DNA of 64,000 nt from Malikia granosa (GTDB lineage: Bacteria; Pseudomonadota; Gammaproteobacteria; Burkholderiales; Burkholderiaceae_C): the NCBI RefSeq assembly GCF_002980595.1, contig NZ_PVLQ01000027.1, positions 239,155-303,154 of the forward strand, in the 5' to 3' direction. The notes under the pieces were generated by a model. The model made no database searches, had not been told where the DNA came from, and saw only the letters and a program-made list of their open reading frames with translations. Both the position numbers and the translations under genes were made by a program. Below, piece by piece: positions 46,161 through 55,205 of this stretch (its first letter is position 1; each line of letters starts with the position of its first letter).

Positions 46161-48124
46161 GCGAGCCAACCGCTGCCCAGGCCCTGGCCGAGCGGATGCT
46201 GCAGCTGTTCCAGCAGGAGGCGCAAGCCGGGCTGGACCTGCTTGCCGCGACGCTGGACGGCGACCGCTCCGACCCGCAAGCCGCCGCGACCCTGTTCCGC
46301 GTCTTCCACACCCTGCGCGGCTCGGCGGCGATGAACGGGCTGGACGCGATCGCCGATCTGGCCGGGGCTTTCGAATCGCGCCTCGAGCCGCTGCGTGGCG
46401 CGCTGCAGCCGCTGGACGCCGACAGCCTGGCGCTGGCGGGGCAGGGGCTGCCATTGTTGCGCCGCCTGCTCGCCAGCGAGGGTCTGGCCGATGCCGGGCT
46501 CGACGCAGCGATTGCCGAGCTGCGCGGGCGGCTGTCCCTTGCCGCCCCTGCCGCGCTGGCAGCGCTGGCAGCGCAGCTGCCCGGGTCGCCCGAGCTGCCG
46601 CTGCCCGCACCGGACGAGGCGAGCGCGCCGCGGCTGTTCCACCTGATCTTCGAGCCCGGCGAGTCGCTGATGCGACGCGGCGTCGACGTGCTCGGCCTGC
46701 TCGACGAGCTCGACTGGCTGGGCGAGCTGGTGCTGCGGCCCACGCTCGACCGCCTGCCCGCGCTCGACGCCATGCAGCCCGACAGCTGCTACCTGGGCTG
46801 GCAGATGCTGCTGCGCACCGAGGCCAGCGTCGAGGCGCTGCAGGACGTGTTCATGTTCGTCGCTGCCGACAGCCGGGTCGAGCTGCATGAGCTGGCGCTG
46901 GCCGGGGCGCTCGCACCCGACTGGGCCGAGCGGGCCCGCCCCCTGCTGCGGCACCGGCCCGCCTTGCCGGCCGACCAGCTGGCGCAGCAGCTGTGCCTGC
47001 CGGCCAGCGGACCGGCAGCCAGCCCGCTCCATGACGAGCCGATGCCCGTCGTCCCGCAGCTCGACCTCGACCTGCAGCCCGCCAGCGCCGAGGTGGTCCC
47101 GGTGCCGCTGCAAAGGCTCAACCGCCAGATCGACCTGGTGGGCGAACTCGTGATCGCCCAGTCCACCCTGATCCAGCTGGCTGCCCAGCTGCAGGACCCG
47201 CAGCTCAGCAATGCGGTCGAGCAGGTGATGCGCCTGAGCACCGACATGCGCGACAGCGCCATGCAGCTGCGCATGGTGCCGGTCGGCAGCCTGTTTGCCG
47301 AACTGGCCCAGGCGGTGGCCGATTGCGCCGGGCGCCTGGGCCGTCCGCTGGCCTTTTCCGCCAGCGGGGCCGACACCGAGCTCGACATGTCGGTGCTGCA
47401 GGCGCTGCGCGCGCCGCTGCTGGCGCTGCTGCACCAGGGCGCCGAGCAGGGCCTGGAGCCGGTCGAACAGCGCCTGCGCCTGGGCAAGCCGGCGCAAGGC
47501 CAGCTGCGGCTGGCGGTCGAAAAGCGCGGCGGCGAGGTGCTGTTGACGGTCAGCGACGATGGCTCGGGCGCCTGCGCCACCGAGCTCGAGTCGGTGCACG
47601 CGACCTTGGCGACCTTGCGCGGCAGCTACCGGGCACTGGCCATGCCGGGGCAGGGCAGCCAGCACCTGCTGCGCCTGCCGCTGGCGCAGGACATCATCGA
47701 CAGCCTGCTGGTGTCGGTCTGCGACAGCACCTTCGTGCTGCCGCTCGCGCAGGTGGAGGAGGTCGTCAACCTCAGGGCGGCGCGCGGGGCGGACGGCCAT
47801 GGCCAGGACATCCTGAACCTGCGCGGCCAGCTGCTGCCTTTCGTGCGCCTGTCCCGGCTGTTCGAGCTCGACGCGGGCGTCGATGCGCAGGACGGCCAGG
47901 TCATCGTCGTCAGCGGCAGCGAACGCCGGGCCGGCCTGCTGGTCGATCGCGTGATCGGGCGCCAGCAGGCCGTGATCAAGCCGGTGCCCGCGCTGTGCGC
48001 CAAGGACGCCGCCCTGTCGGGCACGACGATCCTGGGCGACGGCAGCGTGGCGCTGATCCTGGACCTGGCCGCGCTGCTGCGGCGGGCCGAAACCGAATGG
48101 CGAGTGCTGCCCGATGGCCACTGA
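46157..48124 (+). CDS. CheA-like protein with degenerate kinase domain (CheA pseudokinase, copy 2)
   Basis: 655 residues, a paralogue of CheA-1. The HPt domain keeps its phospho-acceptor His51 in FHTLRGSAA. The middle segment (about 155-245), the P3 dimerisation region (LQRLNRQIDLVGELV) and the C-terminal CheW-like domain are recognisable. The ATP-binding domain is eroded: the N-box Asn is Gln427 (LLHQGAEQGLE in place of [11 protein letters not shown]), G1 is reduced to DDGSGAC, and about 43 residues including the F and G2 boxes are missing. The frame is intact, so this is a maintained protein, not a frameshift. It probably cannot bind ATP but can accept phosphate in trans and dimerise. Confidence 0.9.
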   Translation: MSEPTAAQALAERMLQLFQQEAQAGLDLLAATLDGDRSDPQAAATLFRVFHTLRGSAAMNGLDAIADLAGAFESRLEPLRGALQPLDADSLALAGQGLPLLRRLLASEGLADAGLDAAIAELRGRLSLAAPAALAALAAQLPGSPELPLPAPDEASAPRLFHLIFEPGESLMRRGVDVLGLLDELDWLGELVLRPTLDRLPALDAMQPDSCYLGWQMLLRTEASVEALQDVFMFVAADSRVELHELALAGALAPDWAERARPLLRHRPALPADQLAQQLCLPASGPAASPLHDEPMPVVPQLDLDLQPASAEVVPVPLQRLNRQIDLVGELVIAQSTLIQLAAQLQDPQLSNAVEQVMRLSTDMRDSAMQLRMVPVGSLFAELAQAVADCAGRLGRPLAFSASGADTELDMSVLQALRAPLLALLHQGAEQGLEPVEQRLRLGKPAQGQLRLAVEKRGGEVLLTVSDDGSGACATELESVHATLATLRGSYRALAMPGQGSQHLLRLPLAQDIIDSLLVSVCDSTFVLPLAQVEEVVNLRAARGADGHGQDILNLRGQLLPFVRLSRLFELDAGVDAQDGQVIVVSGSERRAGLLVDRVIGRQQAVIKPVPALCAKDAALSGTTILGDGSVALILDLAALLRRAETEWRVLPDGH

Positions 48125-49004
48125 AGCGAGAACTTCCTCCCTCTCGAGGAGCCCCGCCGGGGAATCGGGCTTCGGGACGCCCCCCGAGATGCCGCCCCGG
48201 TTGTTTGCCGAACTGTCGGACTACATCCAGAAGACGGCGGGCATCCGCATGCCGCCCGAGAAGCGCATCATGCTGCAGGCCCGGCTGCAAAAGCGCATGC
48301 GCAAGCTCGGCCACCAGAGCTACGACAGCTATGTGCGCTATGTCTTCAGCCCCGAGGGCACGCGGCTCGAGCTGCAGTCGATGATCGATGCGGTGACGAC
48401 CAACAAGACCGACTTCTTCCGCGAACCCTACCATTTCGACTACCTGGGCGAGCAGGGCCTGCCGGCGCTGGTGCGCGGTTTCGGGCCGCGGCTGCGCTTC
48501 TGGAGCGCGCCTTGCTCCAAGGGCCACGAGGTCTACACCCTGGCCATGGTGCTGGCCGAGTATGCGCAGCGCCAGCGCGGCTTCGACTTCGAGATCCTGG
48601 GCTCGGACCTGTCGGCGTTCGCGATCGAGGTCGCGCGCCGCGCCGTCTACCCCGAGCGCGAGATCGAGCCGGTGCCGATGCCGCTGCGCAGGAAATACCT
48701 GATGCGCAGCAAGGACGCCGACGAGCAGCTGGTGCGCATCGTGCCCGAGCTGCGCCACCATACCCGCTACAAGCACATGAACTTCATGGACGAGCAATAC
48801 AGCGTGGGCGAGAAGTTCCATGTGATCTTCTGCCGCAACATGCTGATCTACTTCGACCAGCCGACCCAGGAGAAGGTGGTCAACCGCCTGGCGCGCCACC
48901 TGCACCCGGGCGGCCTGCTGCTGACCGGCCATGCCGAGTCGCTGGCGCGCATCCACACCCCCTTCGTCGCGCTCGAGCCCACCATCTACCAGTTGCCGGA
49001 GTAA
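48114..49004 (+). CDS. cheR: Chemoreceptor methyltransferase CheR
   Basis: 296-residue SAM-dependent glutamate methyltransferase. The N-terminal helical domain is followed by TTNKTDFFRE and the SAM-binding FWSAPCSKGHEVYTLAM; the usual CSxGEEPYS is here CSKGHEVYT. FHVIFCRNMLIYFD is the later SAM motif. It overlaps cheA-2 by 11 bp. A downstream ATG at 48189 could give a shorter protein. It methylates the operon's MCP, whose C-terminal pentapeptide fits tethering. Confidence 0.94.
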   Translation: MATEARTSSLSRSPAGESGFGTPPEMPPRLFAELSDYIQKTAGIRMPPEKRIMLQARLQKRMRKLGHQSYDSYVRYVFSPEGTRLELQSMIDAVTTNKTDFFREPYHFDYLGEQGLPALVRGFGPRLRFWSAPCSKGHEVYTLAMVLAEYAQRQRGFDFEILGSDLSAFAIEVARRAVYPEREIEPVPMPLRRKYLMRSKDADEQLVRIVPELRHHTRYKHMNFMDEQYSVGEKFHVIFCRNMLIYFDQPTQEKVVNRLARHLHPGGLLLTGHAESLARIHTPFVALEPTIYQLPE

Positions 49005-49007
49005 GCC

Positions 49008-50177
49008 ATGGCCCGAATCATCAAGGTACTGGTGGTCGACGACTCGGCCATGGTGCGCCAGGCGCTGACCGCGGTGCTCGAGTCCGATCCCGAGATCCGG
49101 GTCATGGGGACGGCGCCCGACCCCTATGTCGCGGCGCAGAAGATCGCCCAGGAAGTCCCCGACGTGATCACGCTCGACGTCGAGATGCCGCGCATGGACG
49201 GCATCACCTTCCTGCGCAAGCTCATGAGCCAGCATCCGGTGCCGGTGGTGATCTGCTCGAGCTTGGCCCAGTCCGGCTCCGACACGGTGATCCGCGCGCT
49301 CGAGTCGGGCGCGGTCGACATCATCACCAAGCCGGCGCTGGGCGTGCAGGACTTCTTCGTCGAGGAGAGGCTGCGCATCATCGATGCCGTCAAGGGCGCC
49401 GCGGTGGCCAGGCTCAAGCGGCTGCAGCTGGCCGCGCGCACCCAGCTGCGCCAGGCCCAGAGCCCGGAGCGCCCGGCCGAGCCGCGCCGTCACACCAGCC
49501 TTGCCAACGGCGTGCCGCCTAAGCTCAGCGCCGACGTGGTGCTGCCGCCGCCCAGCGGCCATGCCATGGTCCGCACCACCGAGCGCGTGGTGGTGGTCGG
49601 CGCCTCCACTGGCGGCACCGAGGCCCTGCGCAGCTTCCTCGAGGCGCTGCCGGCGGACAGCCCGGGCATTGTGGTGGTGCAGCACATGCCGGAGAACTTC
49701 ACCGCCTCCTTTGCCCGGCGGCTGGACTCGCAGTGCCGCATGGATGTCAAGGAAGCCGTCAGCGGTGACAGCGTGCTGCGCGGCCGGGTGCTGATCGCGC
49801 CGGGCAACCGCCACACCCTGCTCAAGCGCAGCGGCGCGCGCTACCTGGTCGAGGTAGTGCAGGGCGAGCTGGTGAGCCGGCACCGGCCTTCGGTCGACGT
49901 GCTGTTCCGCTCCGCCGCCACCTACGCCGGCTCCAACGCGATCGGCGTGATCATGACCGGCATGGGCGACGACGGCGCCAAGGGCATGCTCGAGCTGCAT
50001 GCCGCCGGGGCCTTCACCCTGGCCCAGGACGAGGCCAGCTGCGTGGTGTTCGGCATGCCGGCCGAGGCCATCAAGCTCGGCGGCGTCGACAAGGTGCTGG
50101 CGCTCGACCAGCTCGCGCATTGGGTCACCAAACTGGACCAGACCGAGGATTGGAAGCATGTCGGAAAGAAACGCTGA
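49008..50177 (+). CDS. cheB: Chemoreceptor methylesterase/glutaminase CheB
   Basis: 389 residues. It has an N-terminal receiver with Asp57 ([10 protein letters not shown]), a linker rich in Arg/Gln/Pro and a C-terminal methylesterase domain with the catalytic triad Ser200 (GASTGG), His226 (QHMP) and Asp322 (MGDDGA). It starts 3 bp after cheR, and its 3' end overlaps the next gene by 20 bp. It removes methyl groups from receptors under CheA control. Confidence 0.96.
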   Translation: MARIIKVLVVDDSAMVRQALTAVLESDPEIRVMGTAPDPYVAAQKIAQEVPDVITLDVEMPRMDGITFLRKLMSQHPVPVVICSSLAQSGSDTVIRALESGAVDIITKPALGVQDFFVEERLRIIDAVKGAAVARLKRLQLAARTQLRQAQSPERPAEPRRHTSLANGVPPKLSADVVLPPPSGHAMVRTTERVVVVGASTGGTEALRSFLEALPADSPGIVVVQHMPENFTASFARRLDSQCRMDVKEAVSGDSVLRGRVLIAPGNRHTLLKRSGARYLVEVVQGELVSRHRPSVDVLFRSAATYAGSNAIGVIMTGMGDDGAKGMLELHAAGAFTLAQDEASCVVFGMPAEAIKLGGVDKVLALDQLAHWVTKLDQTEDWKHVGKKR

Positions 50178-51066
50178 AACCCAGACCGCGCGCGAGCTGC
50201 GCCAGGCCTACGACGTCATTGCCGAGCTCGAGGCCAGGCTGGACGAAGTCAATGCCCGGCTGTTCAAGGCCGAGCGCGGCAAGAGCAACTTCATCTCGCA
50301 CGCGCTCAACGAGCTCAACAACCCGCTGTCGGCCATCATCGGCCTGACCGAGCAGGTCATCTCGATGCCGCAGCCGGCCTGGGACCAGGTGCGCGAGTCG
50401 CTGCAATGGGTGCGCGACGAGAGCTGCTACCTCGAGTTCCAGCTCAAGAACCTGTTCATGGCCGGCGAGCTCGAGGACGGCGTCGCCCAGATGAGGAGCG
50501 CCAGGGTCGATGTCTACGCCGTGCTCAACGCGGTGATCACGCGCTACCTGGCCTTGGCGCAGCGCAAGGGCGTGCGCATCGCCTGCAACGGCGCCCATGC
50601 GCTGCTGCCGATGGCGGGCGCCACGCGCCACTTCAACACCGATGGCGCCGCGCTCAGCCTGATCTTTGCCAACCTGCTCGACAATGCCGTGAAGTTCTCG
50701 CCGCCGGGCGGCGAGGTGCGGGTGCAGGTCGACATCCATCCGTCCGGCCTCGACATCGCCGTCGCCGAGGACGGCCCTGGCATCGCGGCGGCCGACCGGA
50801 CCCATGTCTTCGACCGCTTCTGGCAGCACGACGACAGCAGGACCAAGTCCTACCGTGGCCTGGGCCTGGGCCTGTCGGTGGCGCTGAGCTGCGCCGAACT
50901 GCTGGGCGCCAAGCTGCAGCTGTCCGAGCCAGGCCAGGTCGGGGCGCGCTTCACGCTGCACCTGCCCGCGCTCGAAGCCGACCAGCTCACCGATGCGCCC
51001 GACGACAACGTGTTCTTCTTTGACCAGCCGGGGGATGACGATGCGTCCGTCGAGCAGCGATTCTGA
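50158..51066 (+). CDS. Sensor-kinase-like protein with Asn at the phospho-acceptor position
   Basis: 302 residues, cytoplasmic. A coiled-coil N-terminus (about 12-40) leads into a HisKA-like helix [19 protein letters not shown]. Aligned on the conserved Pro (H-E-x-x-x-P), the phospho-acceptor His is Asn51; a histidine does occur three residues earlier (His48). The ATPase domain is intact: N box [13 protein letters not shown]1 EDGPGIA, F box FDRFW and G2 GLGLGLSVA. So it can probably bind ATP but may not autophosphorylate in the usual way. It overlaps cheB by 20 bp and could act as a phosphatase, an allosteric partner or a scaffold. Confidence 0.85.
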   Translation: MSERNAETQTARELRQAYDVIAELEARLDEVNARLFKAERGKSNFISHALNELNNPLSAIIGLTEQVISMPQPAWDQVRESLQWVRDESCYLEFQLKNLFMAGELEDGVAQMRSARVDVYAVLNAVITRYLALAQRKGVRIACNGAHALLPMAGATRHFNTDGAALSLIFANLLDNAVKFSPPGGEVRVQVDIHPSGLDIAVAEDGPGIAAADRTHVFDRFWQHDDSRTKSYRGLGLGLSVALSCAELLGAKLQLSEPGQVGARFTLHLPALEADQLTDAPDDNVFFFDQPGDDDASVEQRF

Positions 51067-51119
51067 TCCGGGGCCGGGCATCTTGGCCGGCCCGGGCAGA
51101 TGCGGGGTGGTCTGACGCC

Positions 51120-51602
51120 ATGCGCTATCACAGCCTGATGATGGGCCAGATCTATGCGGCCGCCGACCCCTGCACCATCAGCACCGTGCTGGGCTCCTGC
51201 GTGGCGGTGTGCCTGTGGGACCAGGGCCGGGAAGTCGGTGGCGTGAACCATTTCATGCTGCCGCGCTGGGACGGCAACGGCCTGCCGAGCCCGCGTTTCG
51301 GCAACATCGCGATTCCCAAGCTGATCGAGGCCGTGGTCGCCGCGGGCGGCCGACGCACCCACCTGGTGGCCAAGGTGTTCGGTGGCGGCAACGTGCTCGG
51401 CCAGGGCGAGCCGCCGCTGCGCTTCAACGTCGGCTTTCGCAATGCCGACTACGCCTTGCAGGCCCTCGCGCTCGAGGAAATCCCGGTGGTCGCGCAAAGA
51501 ATCAAGCCCGACCATGGCACCAAGATCGCGTTCGAGACCAGCTCGGGCGAGGTCATCCTGCGCGTGCTCAGGCGCATGGAGCGCGATCCTGGCCGTCCCT
51601 AG
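51120..51602 (+). CDS. cheD: Chemoreceptor glutamine deamidase CheD
   Basis: 160 residues. The catalytic cysteine is Cys27 in LGSCVAVCLWD and the histidine is His44 in GVNHFMLPRW, the same numbers as in the structurally known Thermotoga enzyme. It deamidates receptor glutamines and in many systems also interacts with CheC. No CheC is present here. It has a short gap to the upstream kinase-like gene. Confidence 0.95.
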   Translation: MRYHSLMMGQIYAAADPCTISTVLGSCVAVCLWDQGREVGGVNHFMLPRWDGNGLPSPRFGNIAIPKLIEAVVAAGGRRTHLVAKVFGGGNVLGQGEPPLRFNVGFRNADYALQALALEEIPVVAQRIKPDHGTKIAFETSSGEVILRVLRRMERDPGRP

Positions 51603-51655
51603 CCCGCGGTCCGTCGCCCCGGCCCGCGAGACAACTTCCAGTTCGATAGATTTTC

Positions 51656-52090
51656 ATGATGACCCCTGCCACCGTTTCCACTGCCGGCCAGCCGGCGCCG
51701 CAGCGCCGCTTCCGCGCCAGCGATGTCGCCGACCACCTCGACATGCTGGTCATCGGCCAGGTCTGCCTGGGAGTGAGTTTTGCCGGCTACAGCAAGCTGC
51801 TCGACGCCGTCTTCAGCCAGCAGTCCGGCACCCTGGACCGGCTGCTGCGCGCGCTCGATGCGGCGCAGACCGAGGCGATCCGGGAGAATGCCCATTCCTT
51901 CAAGGGCGAGACCTCGGTGCTGGGGCTCAAGGCCCTGGCGCAGCAAGCCTGGCATTGCGAAGGGCAGGGCGCCCAGTTCACGCCGGCCGACTGCCAGCAG
52001 GCCGCCGCGCGGCTGCGCGACTGCTGGCAAAGCACCCAGGCGCTGTGCAGCCGCATGGGCTTCACCACCCAGGCGCCGGCGCAGCCCTGA
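51656..52090 (+). CDS. HPt-domain phosphotransfer protein
   Basis: 144-residue protein. A polar tail (about 1-20) precedes a four-helix HPt domain with phospho-acceptor His80 in NAHSFKGETSVLGL. It ends the chemosensory operon. It could relay phosphate between the hybrid kinase at 34341 (which ends in receivers and has no HPt) and one of the CheY-like receivers, or act as a free P1 domain. A second ATG at 51659 is an alternative start. Confidence 0.87.
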   Translation: MMTPATVSTAGQPAPQRRFRASDVADHLDMLVIGQVCLGVSFAGYSKLLDAVFSQQSGTLDRLLRALDAAQTEAIRENAHSFKGETSVLGLKALAQQAWHCEGQGAQFTPADCQQAAARLRDCWQSTQALCSRMGFTTQAPAQP

Positions 52091-52142
52091 GCGCGCCCGC
52101 GCTGCAGCACTCGCGCCACGGCTCTGGGTTAGCATCGCCGCC

Positions 52143-53093
52143 ATGCTTTCCATCCTCTCCATCACCGGGCCGATCTATCTGGCCGTGCTGATCGGCTTTG
52201 CCTGCACCCGGTTCGGCTTGTTCGCGAAGGCGGACATGCGCCTGTTCGGCAAGTTCGTCATCAACCTGGCGCTGCCGGCGCTGCTGTTCAATGCGCTGGC
52301 CTCGCGCAGCCTGGGCGACATCCTCCATCCGTCCTACCTGGGCGCCTATGCGCTGGCCGGCCTGCTGGCCATCGGGCTGGGCCTGCTGGCGAACCGCGTC
52401 CTCGCGCGTCGCTCCTTCAGTTATTCCAGCATGTTCGCGATGGGGATCAGCTGCCCCAACAGCGGCTTCGTCGGCTATCCGGTGCTGCTGCTGACCCTGG
52501 GCTCGTCGGTCGCCGGCGTCGGGCTGGCGCTCAACATGATGGTCGAGAACCTGCTGCTGATCCCGCTGCTGCTGGCCTTCGCCGACCTCGAGGGCGACAA
52601 GGGACAGGCCGGGCGGGTCTTGCTCAGGACGCTCAAGGGCCTGGTCCGCAACCCGATGATCATCGCGCTCGTCGCCGGCCTGCTGGCCTCGCTGGTCGGC
52701 TGGTCGCCACCGGCGCCGATCTCGCGCACGGTCAACCTGTTCGCCCAGGCCAGCGGCGCGCTGTCGCTGTTCGTCATCGGCGGCAGCCTGGCCGGCCAGC
52801 CGCTGCGCGGCATGGGGCCGGCGGTGCTGCAGATCACGCTCGGCAAGCTGGTGCTGCATCCGCTGATCATGCTGGCCGTGCTGACCTGGCTGGTGCCGGT
52901 GGCCGATCCGCAGCTGCGCACCGCCGTGCTGCTGACCACCGCCATGCCTATCATGGGCATCTACACCATCCTGTCGCAGCGCCACGGCCACGAGGGCATC
53001 AGCGCCGCCGCGTTAATGGCCACCACGGCGGCTTCCTTTGTCACGCTCAGCGGCCTGCTCTGGTGGCTCAGGCAGCTGGGCTGGCTGGCCTAG
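52143..53093 (+). CDS. AEC-family auxin efflux carrier-like permease
   Basis: 316-residue membrane protein with about 10 helices in two inverted halves. ITGPIYLAVLIGFACTRFGLF, LALPALLFNALA and the CPNSGFVGYPVL segment match the AEC family, whose bacterial members include malonate/malate and other carboxylate carriers. It lies 50 bp after the HPt gene, so it may be read through from the chemosensory operon. Its 3' end overlaps the convergent LysR gene by 81 bp. The substrate is unknown; an organic acid is plausible. Confidence 0.9.
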   Translation: MLSILSITGPIYLAVLIGFACTRFGLFAKADMRLFGKFVINLALPALLFNALASRSLGDILHPSYLGAYALAGLLAIGLGLLANRVLARRSFSYSSMFAMGISCPNSGFVGYPVLLLTLGSSVAGVGLALNMMVENLLLIPLLLAFADLEGDKGQAGRVLLRTLKGLVRNPMIIALVAGLLASLVGWSPPAPISRTVNLFAQASGALSLFVIGGSLAGQPLRGMGPAVLQITLGKLVLHPLIMLAVLTWLVPVADPQLRTAVLLTTAMPIMGIYTILSQRHGHEGISAAALMATTAASFVTLSGLLWWLRQLGWLA

Positions 53094-53990
53094 CACCCGC
53101 GCGCACAGCTCGCGCAGCAGCCGCGCCGCAGCCTGTTGGGTCAGCGTCGCCGGCCGCTGCGCGCTGCAGGCCAGCGCGACCCGTGGCCGCAGCGGCGGAT
53201 CGGTGATCGCGCGCATCTGGTAGGCCGAGGGCCGGATCGTGTTCGAGACCGCATTGCCCGGCAGCAGGGCAAAGCCCATGCCCTCGGCCACCAGGTCGAG
53301 GATGGCCGGCACGCCGTCGATCTCGAGCGTGATCGTCGGCCGCAGGCCCAGGCCGGCGAGTTCGCGCTCGACATGCATGCGGATCGCGTTGGGCCGGCTC
53401 GGAATCACCAGCGGCAGCTGGGCCAGCTCGCGCAGCGCAAGCGGCGGCGGCGGCGGGTCTTCCAGCAGGCCGGCCGGCCTGGCCTGCACCAGCAGCAGCT
53501 CCTCCTCGAACAGCGGCAGGATCTCGAGCTCGGGCAGCGGTGCCGCATCGTAGAGCAGGGCCAGGTCGAGCCGGCCCTGGATCAGGCCTTCCTGCATGCC
53601 GGTCGACAGCCCTTCTATGATCGACAGCCTGGCCTCCGGCAGCTCGAGCCGGAAGGCGCGCGTCAGCGGCACCGCCAGCAGGCGCGCCAGCGAAGGTGGC
53701 AGCCCGATCGCGACATGGCCGGCCAGCGCGCCGCGCACCCGCCCGAGGTCCTCGCGCGCGCGCTCGACCTGGTGCAGGATGCCGCGCGCATGGTCGAGCA
53801 GCAGCTGGCCAGCCTCGGTCGGCGTGGCGCCGCGGCCGTTGCGCAGCAGCAGGTTCTGCCGCAGCTCGACCTCGAGCAGGCGCACCTGCCGGCTCAGCGC
53901 CGGCTGGGCGATGTGCAGGCTGTGCGCGGCCCGGGTGAAGCTGCCGAGTTCGGCCACCCGCACGAAGTATTCGAGTTGTTTGAGGTCCAT
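53013..53990 (-). CDS. LysR-family transcriptional regulator of the lig operon
   Basis: 325-residue LysR regulator. The N-terminal helix-turn-helix (MDLKQLEYFVRVAELGSFTR, then HIAQPALSRQVRLLE) is typical, followed by the effector-binding domain. It is divergent from ligJ across a 136-bp gap containing a 42-bp imperfect palindrome just before its start codon. That layout is classic for a LysR activator of the adjacent catabolic operon (PmdR/LigR-like), with protocatechuate or a pathway acid as likely effector. The C-terminus extends about 20 Arg/Glu/Pro-rich residues beyond the usual end, within the overlap with the AEC gene. Confidence 0.92.
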   Translation of the reverse strand: MDLKQLEYFVRVAELGSFTRAAHSLHIAQPALSRQVRLLEVELRQNLLLRNGRGATPTEAGQLLLDHARGILHQVERAREDLGRVRGALAGHVAIGLPPSLARLLAVPLTRAFRLELPEARLSIIEGLSTGMQEGLIQGRLDLALLYDAAPLPELEILPLFEEELLLVQARPAGLLEDPPPPPLALRELAQLPLVIPSRPNAIRMHVERELAGLGLRPTITLEIDGVPAILDLVAEGMGFALLPGNAVSNTIRPSAYQMRAITDPPLRPRVALACSAQRPATLTQQAAARLLRELCARVLGQPAQLPEPPEQAAERDKGSRRGGH

Positions 53991-53992
53991 CT

Positions 53993-54034
53993 GAAAATTT
54001 TACATATCGTAGGCCAAGCTATGCAAAAATTTTC
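53993..54034. promoter_or_regulatory. 42-bp imperfect palindrome, probable LysR binding site
   Basis: Outer arms GAAAATTTT (53993-54001) and AAAATTTTC (54026-54034) are complementary, and inner CATA and TATG (54003-54006 and 54020-54023) add to the symmetry. The element begins 3 bp upstream of the LysR start codon and lies about 90-135 bp upstream of ligJ. It is AT-rich in otherwise GC-rich DNA and contains T-N11-A-type LysR boxes. It should control both directions. Confidence 0.6.
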
Positions 54035-54126
54035 TAGCAGCTAGCGTGCCAGAGGCTTGTGACCGGGACGACGCGCGCGCACAATTTGCCAGCCAACATC
54101 CATCCCGAACGAGGAGTTCAACCCCC

Positions 54127-55170
54127 ATGAGCAAGAAGCCGCTGATCATCGACGTACATGGCCACTACACCACGGCGCCGGCCGCGCTGGGCGCCTGGCG
54201 TGACCTGCAGGTCGCCGCCCTGAAGGACCCGAGCAAGAAGCCCGACCCCAAGAGCCTCAAGATCAGCGACGACGAGCTGCGCGAGTCCATCGAGACCAAC
54301 CAGCTCAAGCTCATGAAGGAGCGCGGCTCCGACCTGACCGTGTTCAGCCCGCGCGCGAGCTTCATGGCGCACCACATCGGCGACTTCGAGACCAGCTCGA
54401 CCTGGGCCGCGATCTGCAACGAACTCTGCTACCGCGTCAGCCAGTTGTTCCCGGACAACTTCATCGGCGCGGCCATGCTGCCGCAGTCGCCCGGCGTCGA
54501 TCCCAAGACCTGCGTCGCCGAGCTCGAGAAATGCGTCAAGGAATACGGCTTCGTCGGCCTGAACCTGAACCCGGACCCGTCGGGCGGCCACTGGACCAGC
54601 CCGCCGCTGACCGATCGCCACTGGTACCCGATCTACGAGAAGATGGTCGAGTACGACCTGCCGGCGATGATCCACGTCAGCACCAGCTGCAACAGCTGCT
54701 TCCACACCACCGGCGCCCACTACCTGAACGCCGACACCACCGCCTTCATGCAGTGCCTGCAGGGTGACCTGTTCAAGGACTTCCCGACGCTGAAGTTCCT
54801 GATCCCGCACGGCGGCGGCGCCGTGCCCTACCACTGGGGCCGTTTCCGTGGCCTGGCCCAGGAGATGAAGAAGCCGCTGCTGCAGGATCACCTGCTCAAC
54901 AACATCTTCTTCGACACCTGCGTCTACCACCAGCCGGGCATCGACCTGCTGACCAAGGTGATCCCGGTCGACAACATCCTGTTCGCCTCCGAGATGATCG
55001 GCGCCGTGCGCGGCATCGACCCCGAGACCGGCCACTACTACGACGACACCAAGCGCTACGTCGCCGCCACCCCGAACCTGACCGAAGAGCAGCGCTTCAA
55101 GGTGTTCGAGGGCAACGCGCGCCGCGTGTTCCCGCGCATGGACGCAGCACTCAAGGCCAAGGGTCTGTAA
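54127..55170 (+). CDS. ligJ: 4-oxalomesaconate hydratase LigJ/PmdE
   Basis: 347-residue amidohydrolase-fold enzyme. It has the metal motif DVHGHY (His11, His13), [14 protein letters not shown] and [11 protein letters not shown] near the C-terminus, which match LigJ-type 4-oxalomesaconate hydratases (usual length 340-345). It converts 4-oxalomesaconate to 4-carboxy-4-hydroxy-2-oxoadipate in the protocatechuate 4,5-cleavage route. It is the first gene of the lig operon, with GAGGAG before the start. Confidence 0.93.
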   Translation: MSKKPLIIDVHGHYTTAPAALGAWRDLQVAALKDPSKKPDPKSLKISDDELRESIETNQLKLMKERGSDLTVFSPRASFMAHHIGDFETSSTWAAICNELCYRVSQLFPDNFIGAAMLPQSPGVDPKTCVAELEKCVKEYGFVGLNLNPDPSGGHWTSPPLTDRHWYPIYEKMVEYDLPAMIHVSTSCNSCFHTTGAHYLNADTTAFMQCLQGDLFKDFPTLKFLIPHGGGAVPYHWGRFRGLAQEMKKPLLQDHLLNNIFFDTCVYHQPGIDLLTKVIPVDNILFASEMIGAVRGIDPETGHYYDDTKRYVAATPNLTEEQRFKVFEGNARRVFPRMDAALKAKGL

Positions 55171-55205
55171 TTCTTCTGCGGGACAGAACTAAACAAGGAA
55201 CTGAT

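Noticed and set aside
47400..47680. Possible frameshift or sequencing error explaining the degenerate CheA-2 kinase domain
   Set aside because: The frame stays open, similarity to CheA-1 resumes in the same frame after the gap, and the alternative frames do not restore N, F or G2 boxes. Gradual substitution plus a deletion fits better.
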